Positions 15,401 through 27,400 of a stretch of DNA of 64,000 bases are shown here, in pieces. Both the position numbers and the translations under genes were made by a program. The notes beneath the pieces are model-generated. The model was not told the DNA's origin. It did no database searches and saw nothing but the letters and a program-made list of their open reading frames with translations. The DNA is taken from contig JAOWCC010000936.1 of assembly GCA_030867875.1 (NCBI GenBank), positions 13,648,095 to 13,712,094 on the forward strand. The letters run 5' to 3'. The first letter of the stretch is position 1; every line of letters begins with the position of its first letter. Source of the stretch: Actinernus sp. WN-2022. Lineage: Eukaryota > Cnidaria > Anthozoa > Actiniaria > Actinernidae.

Positions 15401-18400
15401 GAGGGTGTATACACTGGCGTTGGAGAATGAGTTCTAAAATTGCAATAACTCTTTAAAATATCGATCTGCAAATATTGAATTAATCGAATATGCATTACTA
15501 ACATCAAGCATTTCCCCCCTGGAACTCTGTCGTGCTAACAGCATTTGCTAACATTAAGCTCCTTCTTAGGCTCCCTAGTGTGCTAACACCGTAGTGAGTG
15601 ATTGAGTGAGTGACACGATGCGCTTGCGCGCATCCATGAGTTAAAAATCACGTTTTCGTTAATGCTGCTGAACGTCATATAATAAACATTATTATATGGC
15701 TACTTAGTTAAATTGAAGCAAAACTAAAAAGCCAACCTAGTTTTGAATACTTTTGAGCCATATAATAAACAACTTATTAAAATTATTTGCTTGATCCGTA
15801 CCATACGTTATGGATCCTCGATTCACACATTTTTTTATGGTTTGCGTGCTTCCAGCTTACATCAGGGGGACATGGTACATAACGTACGGTACGGACCAGG
15901 CTGTTACATACAGGGCAAGGGGGCGAACGAGAAAGCGAGGCGAAAAGAAAGAAGAGGACGACTGGGGGAAATAGAAGAAAGGAGGTCCTGTAAGCTTTCT
16001 TGGCACGACCTCTTTCCGCCTACAACTGTCACGTACATGTCAATCAAATGTCGACCAAGGATGGTCTGGAATCAGGCGGTGTGCGTCACATGATTTCACG
16101 AGTTTTGTTCAATCAGCGAGCTTCATTAGAATAAAAGTCTTCGTGTCGAGAATGCAATATTTTTCTCAACATTTGTCAAGAACTATGTCAAACACGAATT
16201 GGAGTCTTTCATCAGGGGTTCCAAATATTGAGAAAACAAATGAAACCCGAGAGGCGTAGCCTCGAGGGTTTTATTGTTTTCGAAATATTTGGAATCCCCT
16301 GATGAAAGACGAACAATGAATGTTTGACATGTCTTCTCATGCGAATGCAAAACCGACAATTTACATACGTTTCTTTTCAAACTTCATTAGCAAGTATTGT
16401 TTACAGTTTGACTGTTGTATCTAATTATTCAATAGGTGGCTTATTATTCTTTTTTGATGGCAATGATTTCAACTAGCGTACTAGTAGAGTAGTGGACAAG
16501 AGTTAGTGGACAAGAGTTAGTGCAAGCAGTCGGAAGGGTCGTGGTTCGAACTCCAGTGGAGGCAGACTTTTTCTTTCTATGTCATTCTTTATTTCTTTAC
16601 TTCTTCGCTCCTTACTTGTAGTTTATCAGTATGTAATTAGTTAGTGGTTCATGAATATGATGATTAAGAAATATTGATCACTAGGCTTGGAAACATGATC
16701 AAACACAAGGGTTTCACCCGGTATCAAGACCCATGCATGTGACCAAATACAGTTCCTCCATTGGATGACTATCTCATGAATTATTAATGAGTTTGAGAAC
16801 TAAGTTTACTAAATTTCTTCATATTTAAGATTTTCCCGTTTGCATTTAAAAAAACTAGTGTTTCGGAAATTGAAGAGACATGATGCTGTGCTACGGTAAG
16901 AGCAACTGTTTACTTTCGAGCTCTTTCCGCTGTCATGGAACCTCAAAGTAGGTTCCCGCTATGTAGATGAAATCGCATGAACGCGAGTGCTATACAGGAT
17001 TTACAGGCACAGAGTGATATTTTTAAAGTTTAAATAATTGCACAAGCCTTGCTAACTAGATGCTCTAACCGGCTATATGTAAGCTGTCTCAACTCCAGTC
17101 TCGATATCATCAAAGGCTTGGTCCCTTTCAAAATGGCGATCCGAGAACTAGAAATAGGACTATTGGTGAAAGCAGTCCTAGCTCCATAAGGTTTACTTTA
17201 GGTTTTGGACTAATACAGTTGTATTCTTTCGATAACATGAAAGAAAACACATTCGAAGATGTGAACCAAGTGTATTCAGCACAGTGTGTGCTGCCGAAGA
17301 ATGAAATGTTTGAACAACCAGAACAAAAGCATGTTGTCAACAAAGGTATAAAAAAACAGAAGGAAACTCGAGAGCGTCGTATTTAGCGAAGACAATCCAA
17401 AAGCCCTTCGTAATTGTGTATTATTTGAGAGAATGAACTTCTTGTGGCGTCATAGAAGACAAGCCTTTGCAGTTATGTGTGAACATTTTTTGCAATTTTT
17501 GACAGTTTACTCTCAAGTAGTCGTCCAATCAGTACGAGTTTGTTCAGTATCGTTTTTGTCATGGAAACCAGTGCGTATAGAAGGTAGTAAAGCATATTTT
17601 CAACATACAATAAATATACCAGTTAGTAGATTCCGGCTTTCGCATTGCATTCCAAATTGTGAAGACAACTATCTGCGGCGTTTTCAGCCTCAGCCTTCGC
17701 CTTCAGCTGATAACACAAATATAGATATCGATAATTTATGAAATCACGCTTACCCTCATCTAAATATTGTTTCTTATTGTTTTCTGGAATGTAAAATGCC
17801 TAAACTCGTACCTTGTTCGTTTCCATATACTTCCATTCGCAAGCAAATGCCAGAGTTTGAAGTTTTTGGTAGTAGACGAACATAACGCGCCCCAACTGAT
17901 TCTGACAACCACGTTACTATGGCGCTGTGCTGATCAGTGTTTGCCTGCACATTCTGTAATCACAAAACAAACAAAGTTCCGTTAGATCTTATAGGTTTAC
18001 ATTTATATTAAAGATCCTGTGTCCGAGCCCATGGTGTTTTGCGCCAATGTTTTGATTAGTTTGTTTATCAACGGCCGCATAAATAAAAGCTAGCTTTAAG
18101 TCGAACGAAAATGCTCTCGATTGTGTATTAGTTTCATAAAAGAAGTACACATGCGCTTTGGGTAACTAATTTCATAATCTCTACCGGATTAAAAACCCAA
18201 TCGAGCCATGAATTTTCCCCTGATGTTTCGAACATGATTTGACCAGTACTCGGCAGGACTTTAGATTCGAATTCGGTTTACGAGTGCGACAATTCACAAT
18301 CCACAAGCAAACAAATACTCTTGGTAGCTTGTTTTCATGTTTCCAGCATTGTTTAGCTGTATTTGAAGATCTCTACTTTTCTTGCGAATGATATATTTTG

Positions 18401-21400
18401 AGTGCAAATGTCGTACTCGCACTCGATTCACACACACAGCGAAGAAAGAGTTGAACTCGGCGGATCGGAGTTTGACCCGCGGTCGTAGTTTTGGTAGCAA
18501 GACTTTCTGGACTTACTGGAGGGGGAAAAAGGTTTAGGGCATTGGTTTCTCTGATAATAAAATGCAAATCAGAACATTCACACATATTAAGTGGTAACAC
18601 TTCAGTGGAGCTGAGCCGTGCGACAGAAATTATAATTACGAATGATCTTGATGCCAGAAGTGTTATTGTAATAAACCCTTCGCTGCGCGTCTTTCCAACA
18701 AAGCCAGCCGGTCCTTAGTGCAGCAAATCCCCGGCAAACTCATGTAGTATTCCTTTTGAACCGCAATTGTTCTCTTGTAGACCTAGAGAAAGCAACATGT
18801 AGAATGCTGAAGGATTATTTGTCGAGTCGCTTCACCTCGCTGACTGTTGTCTTTCTTTTATATTCCTCTACTCGCCACTATAGACTCTAGACGAATTAAA
18901 GTTTCATTTTAAAAGGTATATATATATTTATACAACAATTAAGATAAAAGAAAGTCATATAGAAATAATCTAGAAATAATTTCACGATGGCTCAAACTAG
19001 AGATGGATTTCGAAAGATTAGAGAGTCACACAATAACAATAACACTGATCTTTCTGATATTCGTTACCTACGAAAATCATTAGCGCGCAAAGCACCATGG
19101 GCTCGAACAAAGGGCCCTTAAATACGAATACGCTTAGAGCGCATTTCGAATGCGTTGAGAGGAATTGTTGTGCATAAGGATTATTATCCTGTAAATATTA
19201 TATTTCAGCCAATCAGAGCTCAGCTTTACTATGAAATACTTAAAGTTCCCCTATTGAGATAGTAATATTTTTGCGTATTTGTAAAATAAAGTTGCTATAT
19301 TGTTTCCTGTCCACACCGTTTCTCAATATGACGACGGGAAGTCCTATTTTTAGCGTCCGAATATTGAGTTTTTATGTCCGCCAGTACACGAACCCGTTCC
19401 TGTTACAGAGCTTATTTTCAGCGGATGTGACGTCATTTACTCAACTGATCAACAAGTGGAGCTACTTTTAACACAAGCTTTCGCGGGAACTTATAACTAA
19501 AGTACAATAATTTTCTGTTTTTCCACAAAGGAAAGAAAAGAACGAAGTTTTGAATAGAAACATGCTTTTAAAAGAGCGAAGTGTGGAAAAAATGACGTCA
19601 GAACAACAAACCGCTGGACGAAAATCGCGAACTATTTGGAACACACTTCAGTAATGGCGGACGTGATTTTGACGGTAAACTCTCAGCAAAATTCATAGTT
19701 TAATTTGGTCCTTTGGTAACATTTTTCACTATTTCCGCCGCTGTGTGTCCTTTTGGAAGACTAAAAAGTGCCAAAAGAAATTTCGAATTTCGTTGTAGTA
19801 ACACAATTATTCTCTGAAATCGACGGGAATAGTGGCAGAATATTTACCGAGATTGAAGAGTAAAATTGTTTTGCTATATACCAACGAGGTAACCTGAACT
19901 AAAATGACCATCAAAATTGTTGAAAATATTTCCGCTTTATTCCAAAACGTGACAAAGTTCGCGCACGCGCCTGTTACGACAAACTCGACTCAGGCCAAAG
20001 ACCAATCAATCAAATGTTTATCTGGTTACTATGAAATCAAATGGTTACTGCCTAACAACAGAAATTTACTTAACTTGAGGTGAGAACTGAGCGAGAAAAA
20101 TTGTATCGAAAATTCCAGGGTTTTTTTAACGGAAAGTTTTGTGGGTGGTCGGTCTAAGTCATTAAGTGGTATCTGTAATTAATAGAATTTGGAATAAGGG
20201 ACGAAGAAAAATTCGGCGGTCGGGATTTACGAAATTACTGTGACTGTTATGCCGAAGGAGAAAAGCTCCACTCGCTGAGTACCGTCAACTTTCAGACGGA
20301 AACGAAGGTGGGCGATATATCGGTTCGTTTTCTGATAATTACAACTTTCCAAGACATTTATTCAGTTTTGTTCGTTTTTATGACTCAAATATTGAGTTAG
20401 AATGTTTATTTCAGGCCGTCACAATAGTGACAGAGAACCCGAAATCTAGTACGTACGACGATTAATATTTGTAAAAACAAATTCACAATGCTCTGCATCA
20501 TTATTTAATTAATGTAAACAGTGTTCTAAATGTTTTCAAGTAGTTCCTTTACTTTCGAAAACCGTTGAGACGAAGTTTCCTACATCTTGTGAAATAGCAT
20601 TCTCCTGGATTTTTAAAACTTTCCCGTCTGAAGCTCTAGCAAGCCATTAGTTAACGCTGAAACAAGGTGGCCGACATTATCCCATGTGTCGGAGGTGAAT
20701 TAGACTATGGCTCATTATCCCATGAATGCCATCCAATGAGATTGCACAATCTACCAAGGTTACCGAGTTGGTATATACTAAAGGGCGGTATTTCATGGTT
20801 TTTATATGAAACAGAGAGCGGTATTTCATGACTAGATCAGGCCAATAACAATGCAGGAAATTTCGCGCCATTTATTTTGCAGCCAATAAGAATTCAAGAG
20901 TTTGAATGCATAATTAGTCTGCAGACGCGTACGCCACTCGAAACGTTTGTTTTCCGGTAGTTTACTTTGTTTTCGTGATAAATATTCCCGTACATTTGTT
21001 ATTTATAGGATAATATGGTTATTTCATGGTTTTCTAATGTAATACTGGCCAAAATTTCACTCGAAATTCAAATTATTTTACAGGCTTGTTGTATACCAAA
21101 TAATACAAATTTCTCGTGAAATATTCGCCCGTATTCCATAGCAAACCATAAAATAACCAGTAATTATGGATTAAAACGCTTGCCATTTTAATAAATATAT
21201 TGTTACACTATCACTAACAGTCTATAATGAAGTTACATCATAACACTGACGTCACTTACCTCGTAATTGTACGAGCTATTGTTTGAATAATAAATATATT
21301 GTTACACCATCACTAACAGTCTATAATAAAGTGCAATTATAACACGTCACCTACCTCGTAATTGTACCAGCTATTGTTTGAATAACCAAACCACAAGTCA

Positions 21401-24400
21401 TATGACGTCACCCACTTAGCATTCCCAGGATCCCCTTGTGTCGCAACTCCACTAATTTGCTGGGCTTTACCGAGATCTACCTCTAGATACGAAGGACCTG
21501 AGGCAGAAACTGAAGCACACCAAGATGAGGTACCATAGAGACGGCCTTTTGATGCGCGGTGGTTTTGATCTGAGATAGATGATGTTGAAATACGAGCATC
21601 AGGAACTTCTCCACCTTCAAACCCAAGGGACGATCTCCAACCTGAGTAACGAGTTTATGCGAGGTGTGATTCAAGTAAATGTAGTTGTCTAGTTTCATTT
21701 AAATAGATTATAAACTTAGCTGTAGATCGATCATATCATAAGAAAATGCACGTGTACAAGATAATGAATACACCATGTGATTGATCAAATGCTTTTAACA
21801 ATTTTATCCCCCCCCCCCTCCCCCTTGCCCCCTCCAGCCAATGTTGGTCCCCATCAACTGTCTGTTGAATTGCAAGTGTCTTGGCTCAATCAACATTGAT
21901 TGTGGGGGGGAGGGGGAGGGGGTAATGAAGGGCTTTTTTTAACAAAGAAAGGGAAAAATAACCAAACATGGCACAAATTGAGTAAATGTCCCCATGAACT
22001 TGTCCATGATTGTAGCACAGGCGTTTGAAATAAAGGTAACTATAATCCTCTCCTGCTTTTCGCCGAGACTAATTTGGTCATCAAAGAAACTGTCACAAAG
22101 TTTTAATTTGAGTTGAGTTTTCAGTCAAGAATATAAATACCACACAAAGTACGTTTATATTTTCTTTGTTCAAACAGTATGGGACATCATAGTACTTGTT
22201 TTCATACCAGTAAATGACTTCAACGAAACAGCAATAGCTTACTCTCGCAGTTATTCTCCTTCTCTTTACTGTTCAACGGAATCTGCTCAGATTTCCTCAC
22301 CGTAACTAGCATGATCGCGAAGTCCCAGCTAATGATCAACTTGACACACCAACATTCAACCCACACCCCTTAGTATGTTAAAGAGCCAAGGTAATATGAG
22401 GTGTTTAAGTATAAATTTGGCAAGTTTTGATTGATGATCGAATGCTCCTCGAAGTAACACCGAACATTTCGGTACCATTCCGAACGAAGGAGTTTAGCAT
22501 CTTTAAATTCGATCGGTGTCTATTGTTTTCCAAAACGTCAAGGTGGGAACAATAATCTACTTTCAAGATCATGAGCATATCTTTTGTTTCAACTGGCGGG
22601 CGACCTATTGTTTAACATCAACCTGCCCGCTAAATAAACAAAGGATTTGTGCAACTGCGAATGATCTTGAAACTGGTTTAGAGACCATTCATTTATTATA
22701 CTAATTATACGATTTAGTTTTGGCCAAACGCATTGTTTATAATTGTCATAGGCATCTTTATTAATCGCCATATTTTGTTTTTTTGAAAATAACATGACAA
22801 ATGTTTGCCATAAAGATGAAAGGAAGCATATTTTTACAACGAAAAAAGGTATTTTGTGTACACCAAAGATCAAGAATAATGCCTAACAATCATTATAGCA
22901 ATCACCGTCACCTTATCAAATACTGTCAACCGCGATGTCTCGCATTACATGTTATTTGTATTGAAATCATTAAATGTAATTCCTAACATCATTCCCTATA
23001 GTTATTTATGGATGTAATGTGAGGTGGGTGTTTCGTCTTTTTTGGTTTGATAGTTGTTGGATTGGGTGAGTGGAAGCCTTGTAGGGCTTCAAGGCAAAAC
23101 AAGGTAATTTACATAGCACAAATTATATATGGATATATTCAAATGCGCTTCACAGGGTTATTTTGTGATACGAACTGCTAGTGTGGCGCAATGTGCTGCC
23201 GTTCAGTTTACAATTATGAGTGATTGTTAGTACGTCAGAATACCAGGCTATCGTGTCGGGAGACAATCACCTACTCTTTCTCGAAATAAAACATGAGGTT
23301 CTTTTAAGTCCCTCATCTAGATTAAAAGAGGATGGATACAACGCCAATGTCCCTGCCCAAGGACGCGGCCATGATTCGAACATCCGCCTTCCCGCACTCT
23401 ATACCGTGCTCTACCTACTGAGCTAATCAGTGACGTCCATGACACCTGTCTTCAACAGCTAATATCTAAAGTGCTCATCACCTCACCTTGTTGACAGCCG
23501 TAAACTTCCACACGCATCTGCTTGTATCCTCGGTAGGTCAAGGGATTTAACCTGACGAACCTCGAAGCCGTCACATGAGTAAGCTCTTGTTTAACTACTG
23601 TGTTTCTATCTGTATTACCTGTAAACACCTGAAGATAACAACAGATACGTTATATAATGAAAGGGTTAGCTTTGAAAAGTCATTGTTGTTATAAGTCCGC
23701 ATGACGGTACTGTTTTTGAAAGGATTCTTCTTGAGCTATCTTGAAAAGGACATTTTCATTATGGCGTCACATGCTACAACTACCAGAACTATTTGCGCGA
23801 ATCCGTTTGCTCCTCTATTGTCTTGGATTTTTTAATCTGAACGAGAAAGAAAATTTGAAAAGGATTCTGATAGTTGTAGTGAAATGTGCTATTCAGAAAA
23901 CGTCTTCATTGAAACATCAGTACAAACAAATACAATCAATCCATAATTGCACTAATTTCTTAGTTTCTAGTACAATAGCGTTTGACACAGAAGTGAATTT
24001 ATAATAACGGCGCGATACCTGACTATTTCCGGGGGTGATACGAAGCTCGTTTAAAGTAGACATATGAAATGCTATGATATAAACAACATTAATCATATGC
24101 GTCATTATATTTAGTATGCGCGCTATTCGCAGCTTTTTTGGCGTCGCCATAATTCTTGACTCGCGGTGCGCCATGACGTCACGACATTTTGTCAAATCCT
24201 GTCTATGAATGTCGACCAAAAATATATAGCAATCATATATTCTAACTACATCTCAAGTTAATTAAGGCCGGGGACTTTAAGCCCTCGATAAAACATAGGC
24301 TCCCAATGAAGAACCCGTGGATACAAGGTCAAGTTTATTTTTAGTAGCAAGATTCGTGTAATTACGTTCTGTCAAACTACTTGAGTGCTTCAAACGTATA

Positions 24401-27400
24401 CATTTATTGGCCACAACAAAACATCACTAATATTAATGATAAGTGAATTTCCCCATATCCTGAACTTGACATATATATTTTTGCTTGACTACATTCTTTG
24501 TTCGAAACCCGGCCGAGTTCGTGCAGTTCATGAGTGTGAGTTTTCCAGGTAGTTTTGAATCCCATTTTGTTAAGTTCATCGTAAATAAATAGCCAGCTTT
24601 CGATATAATAGGCCTTTTGCAGGAAATAGTCACGTGCTGATATATCATTTCAATAACCAATGAATTGCACTCGTGTTCCCATGGGCTTTACTGGCCGGCA
24701 AGCAAACTTCCAAACGGTTTTAATCGATTGGGGTTGGAAAATAGCATTTACAACCAGGTTTTGCTATTAACACTACCGATCTCGTACAAGTGCCTTTAAA
24801 TAAATGTAGTCAGATTGTTTTGCCGTCCAGTACAACCACGTGATTACATACCAGCAAACTTCTCACGCACAAAGGTTTCAGTATGAGGATCCGGTGTAAA
24901 TTTAATTGATTCTTTTTCAAGAGAATAGAATAAAGATAATATACAACGGAACGTCATACTGAAACCTTGGTGCGTGAAATGTGAAGCACATATCGAACGA
25001 GTTTCGTGAATCATGTTTCGTTAAGATAATTTCCGGTTCATGTCCTTTAGCTGAATTATGTAACCAGACACGATTTCGCAAATTCAAAACTTCGTAAAAT
25101 GTGCTCTCAATTATAGAAGCAGTAGTATAGCCGGAGTCAGAATGATACCCGCCTTGTTTTTCTTCGCGAGATGTCCCCTCCCCCATCGTCTTTGTTGGAC
25201 CCAGTGAATTTTTGACCACGAATTCGTTCTTTATGGTACCGAATGCAACATCTTACCATAATAATTTCGTTGTTGCAATTCAGTACCACAGTACTACTAC
25301 TAGGATTGCTGAATTTAAGTACCTCCCTTCGACGACCAATTAGAGAGAAGATATATATAGGTATATGCGAAAGCATTCGACGATTAGGATTGTTGAATTT
25401 TAAATACCATCCGCAACGTTCAATTAGAGAGAAGATATATATAGGTATTACCGAAGAAAGATGGTGGCCCTAAAAGAATTACGCAAACAAGCAAAGCAGT
25501 TTGGTCTGCGAGGGTTCTGGAGGCTCAAAAAATCTGAAATCATTCAGGCAATAGCCAAGGATCGCGCTCCCGAATGGTTAAATAGGATTGAACGGACCAC
25601 CCAAACGGGTAGGTTTCCAGCTCTTCAAGGGGATCCTGAAAATCCCTACAAACGCGCCCAACGTGCACGTGAAGTCAAACAGTTAGGTGAGGAGGTCTCA
25701 GCAAGTCTAAGGACCAAGGCTGTTGCAGAGCGGACTATAGCTAACCCTAGGAGCCGTTTACCTCATATGCGACGAATCGAACGGCGAAGACAGCAAAAGC
25801 CTCGTAGTGAACCACTGGCACGGAGTATTGTTCGAGAGGCAGACACTATTCTAGATGAGAGAGATGGTATGCTCGAGGGAGAGGAGAAAGGTAGACGTAC
25901 CATTCAGTGGCGCTTCTTCCAAGGTGTGGCAGGGGACTTGACACCTAGGTTCATGGATAATTTGACTGCGAATGTAGCATCGCCCAGAATGCTATTGTTT
26001 TCTGCGACATGTACTTACGGCTGTGATGTTTAACTGAGGTCTGCATAATTATGAGTAATACTAATTATTATTCAATAACACGACTATGATTGGCTACTAA
26101 CTAATCGGTGTGGGAATACCATACTCCCACATCACATTAAGCACATGTCAATCACTGTCAATCACTGTCGTAGCCCCCTTCAAGAGTTCTAGGTCATTTA
26201 CTCTATTGTTTGCGTTAAGACTCGTTGCATAGCTTTTGAACTTAGCGCTCTTGCCGTAAAAATGTCCCGGATGTATGTCGCGGCATTCTGGGCGATGGCA
26301 ACTAGCTTCTACCTACGCTACAGCTACTCCTATCGCATTCGCAATGTCAACAACGGGCGTGTGATGCTCTTCTCCAAGACAGTTCCAGGTTCTACATGGA
26401 TAAATATTCTCGGCTATGCAGAGGAGTGGGTTGCCAACAAGGAGAGAGCCCGCCTCAATCCCGACAAGATAGAGCGTCCCAATACCCAGTGGGCATTCGT
26501 GAGGTGGATCCACGTGAACGTCAAAGTAGTGATCGATCGTCAGCCACTGTTAGGAACAGGCCCACTGCCACACTGGCTTCGACAGAAGAAGGGAATGAGA
26601 GCGCGCCATTGCCCTCTGCTCCAAAGCTTACTATGTAGAGGCAGACGACAGCCGGAAATATTCCACCAAGGGGATGTCTAAGCGGCACAATAACATCTCA
26701 TGGAATCGGTTCAAAGCAGCACTCCACGGCAGCATCGACCTAGCAGAAAACCGCGGCTTCCGCTTGATGCCAGAAGGTATAGCAACTTATGAACAGCAGA
26801 AGCTAGGGCTTTCAGCTTACTACGACAAAAGACGGGTTCTGCCAGACAGCATCCACACCGAGCCTATAGAGTACAGTCTGTAAACTCTATGTTAGACACA
26901 TAGGATAAAGGAAGTAGTATTTGCTTTCCGATATGGATGATCCTTATGGCCTGCTTGGCGATCTTACTATGCCTAGTGGTTTCATGTTTGACCTTTCAGC
27001 TAAACCTTTGGAAACGTGTTCCGAATGTCTATGTCCAATGGAAGTGCGAGGAATGGTGTTCGTATGTTCAAGCTGCAGGCGTGTTTCCGGGGAGATTGAA
27101 TCGAGTGAAATAGCCTGTGCCTCCCCACGGTTACGTATCGTAGGTCGAAACAGCTCTTGGTACCAACGCGATCTAGATCGTACAAGCCCAGTAGCTGACA
27201 ACCAGGAATCGCGACAACGCACAATCATGCAGGAACTACTGGCATACAACACCGCTTATAGACAAAAGTACAACCTATCATTTCCCACAGACGTATTGGC
27301 AATCGCGGCTGAAGTATTCACCCAAGTGCAGAAAGTTGGTTTTAAGCGTAGTCGCATGAAGCAGAATATTTTGGCTGCTCTACTTTACCATGCATGTATA

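Noticed and set aside
15743..16093. 116-codon plus-strand frame
   Set aside because: Low-complexity basic middle and no family resemblance; probably chance or repeat-derived.
16290..16320. CTGATGA near 16300 as a second hammerhead
   Set aside because: No GAAA at the right distance and no closing stems; the motif belongs to a hairpin MITE. CTGATGA near 56829 was rejected for the same reason.
17433..17741. 102-codon plus-strand frame as an exon or gene
   Set aside because: No domain, no splice context and opposite to the host gene; not supported.
23320..23430. Possible tRNA gene
   Set aside because: A and B boxes are present but the arms do not close into a cloverleaf and flanks match a dispersed repeat, so it is SINE-like. 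The same holds for 6020-6095, 16481-16562, 50445-50515 and 51405-51482.
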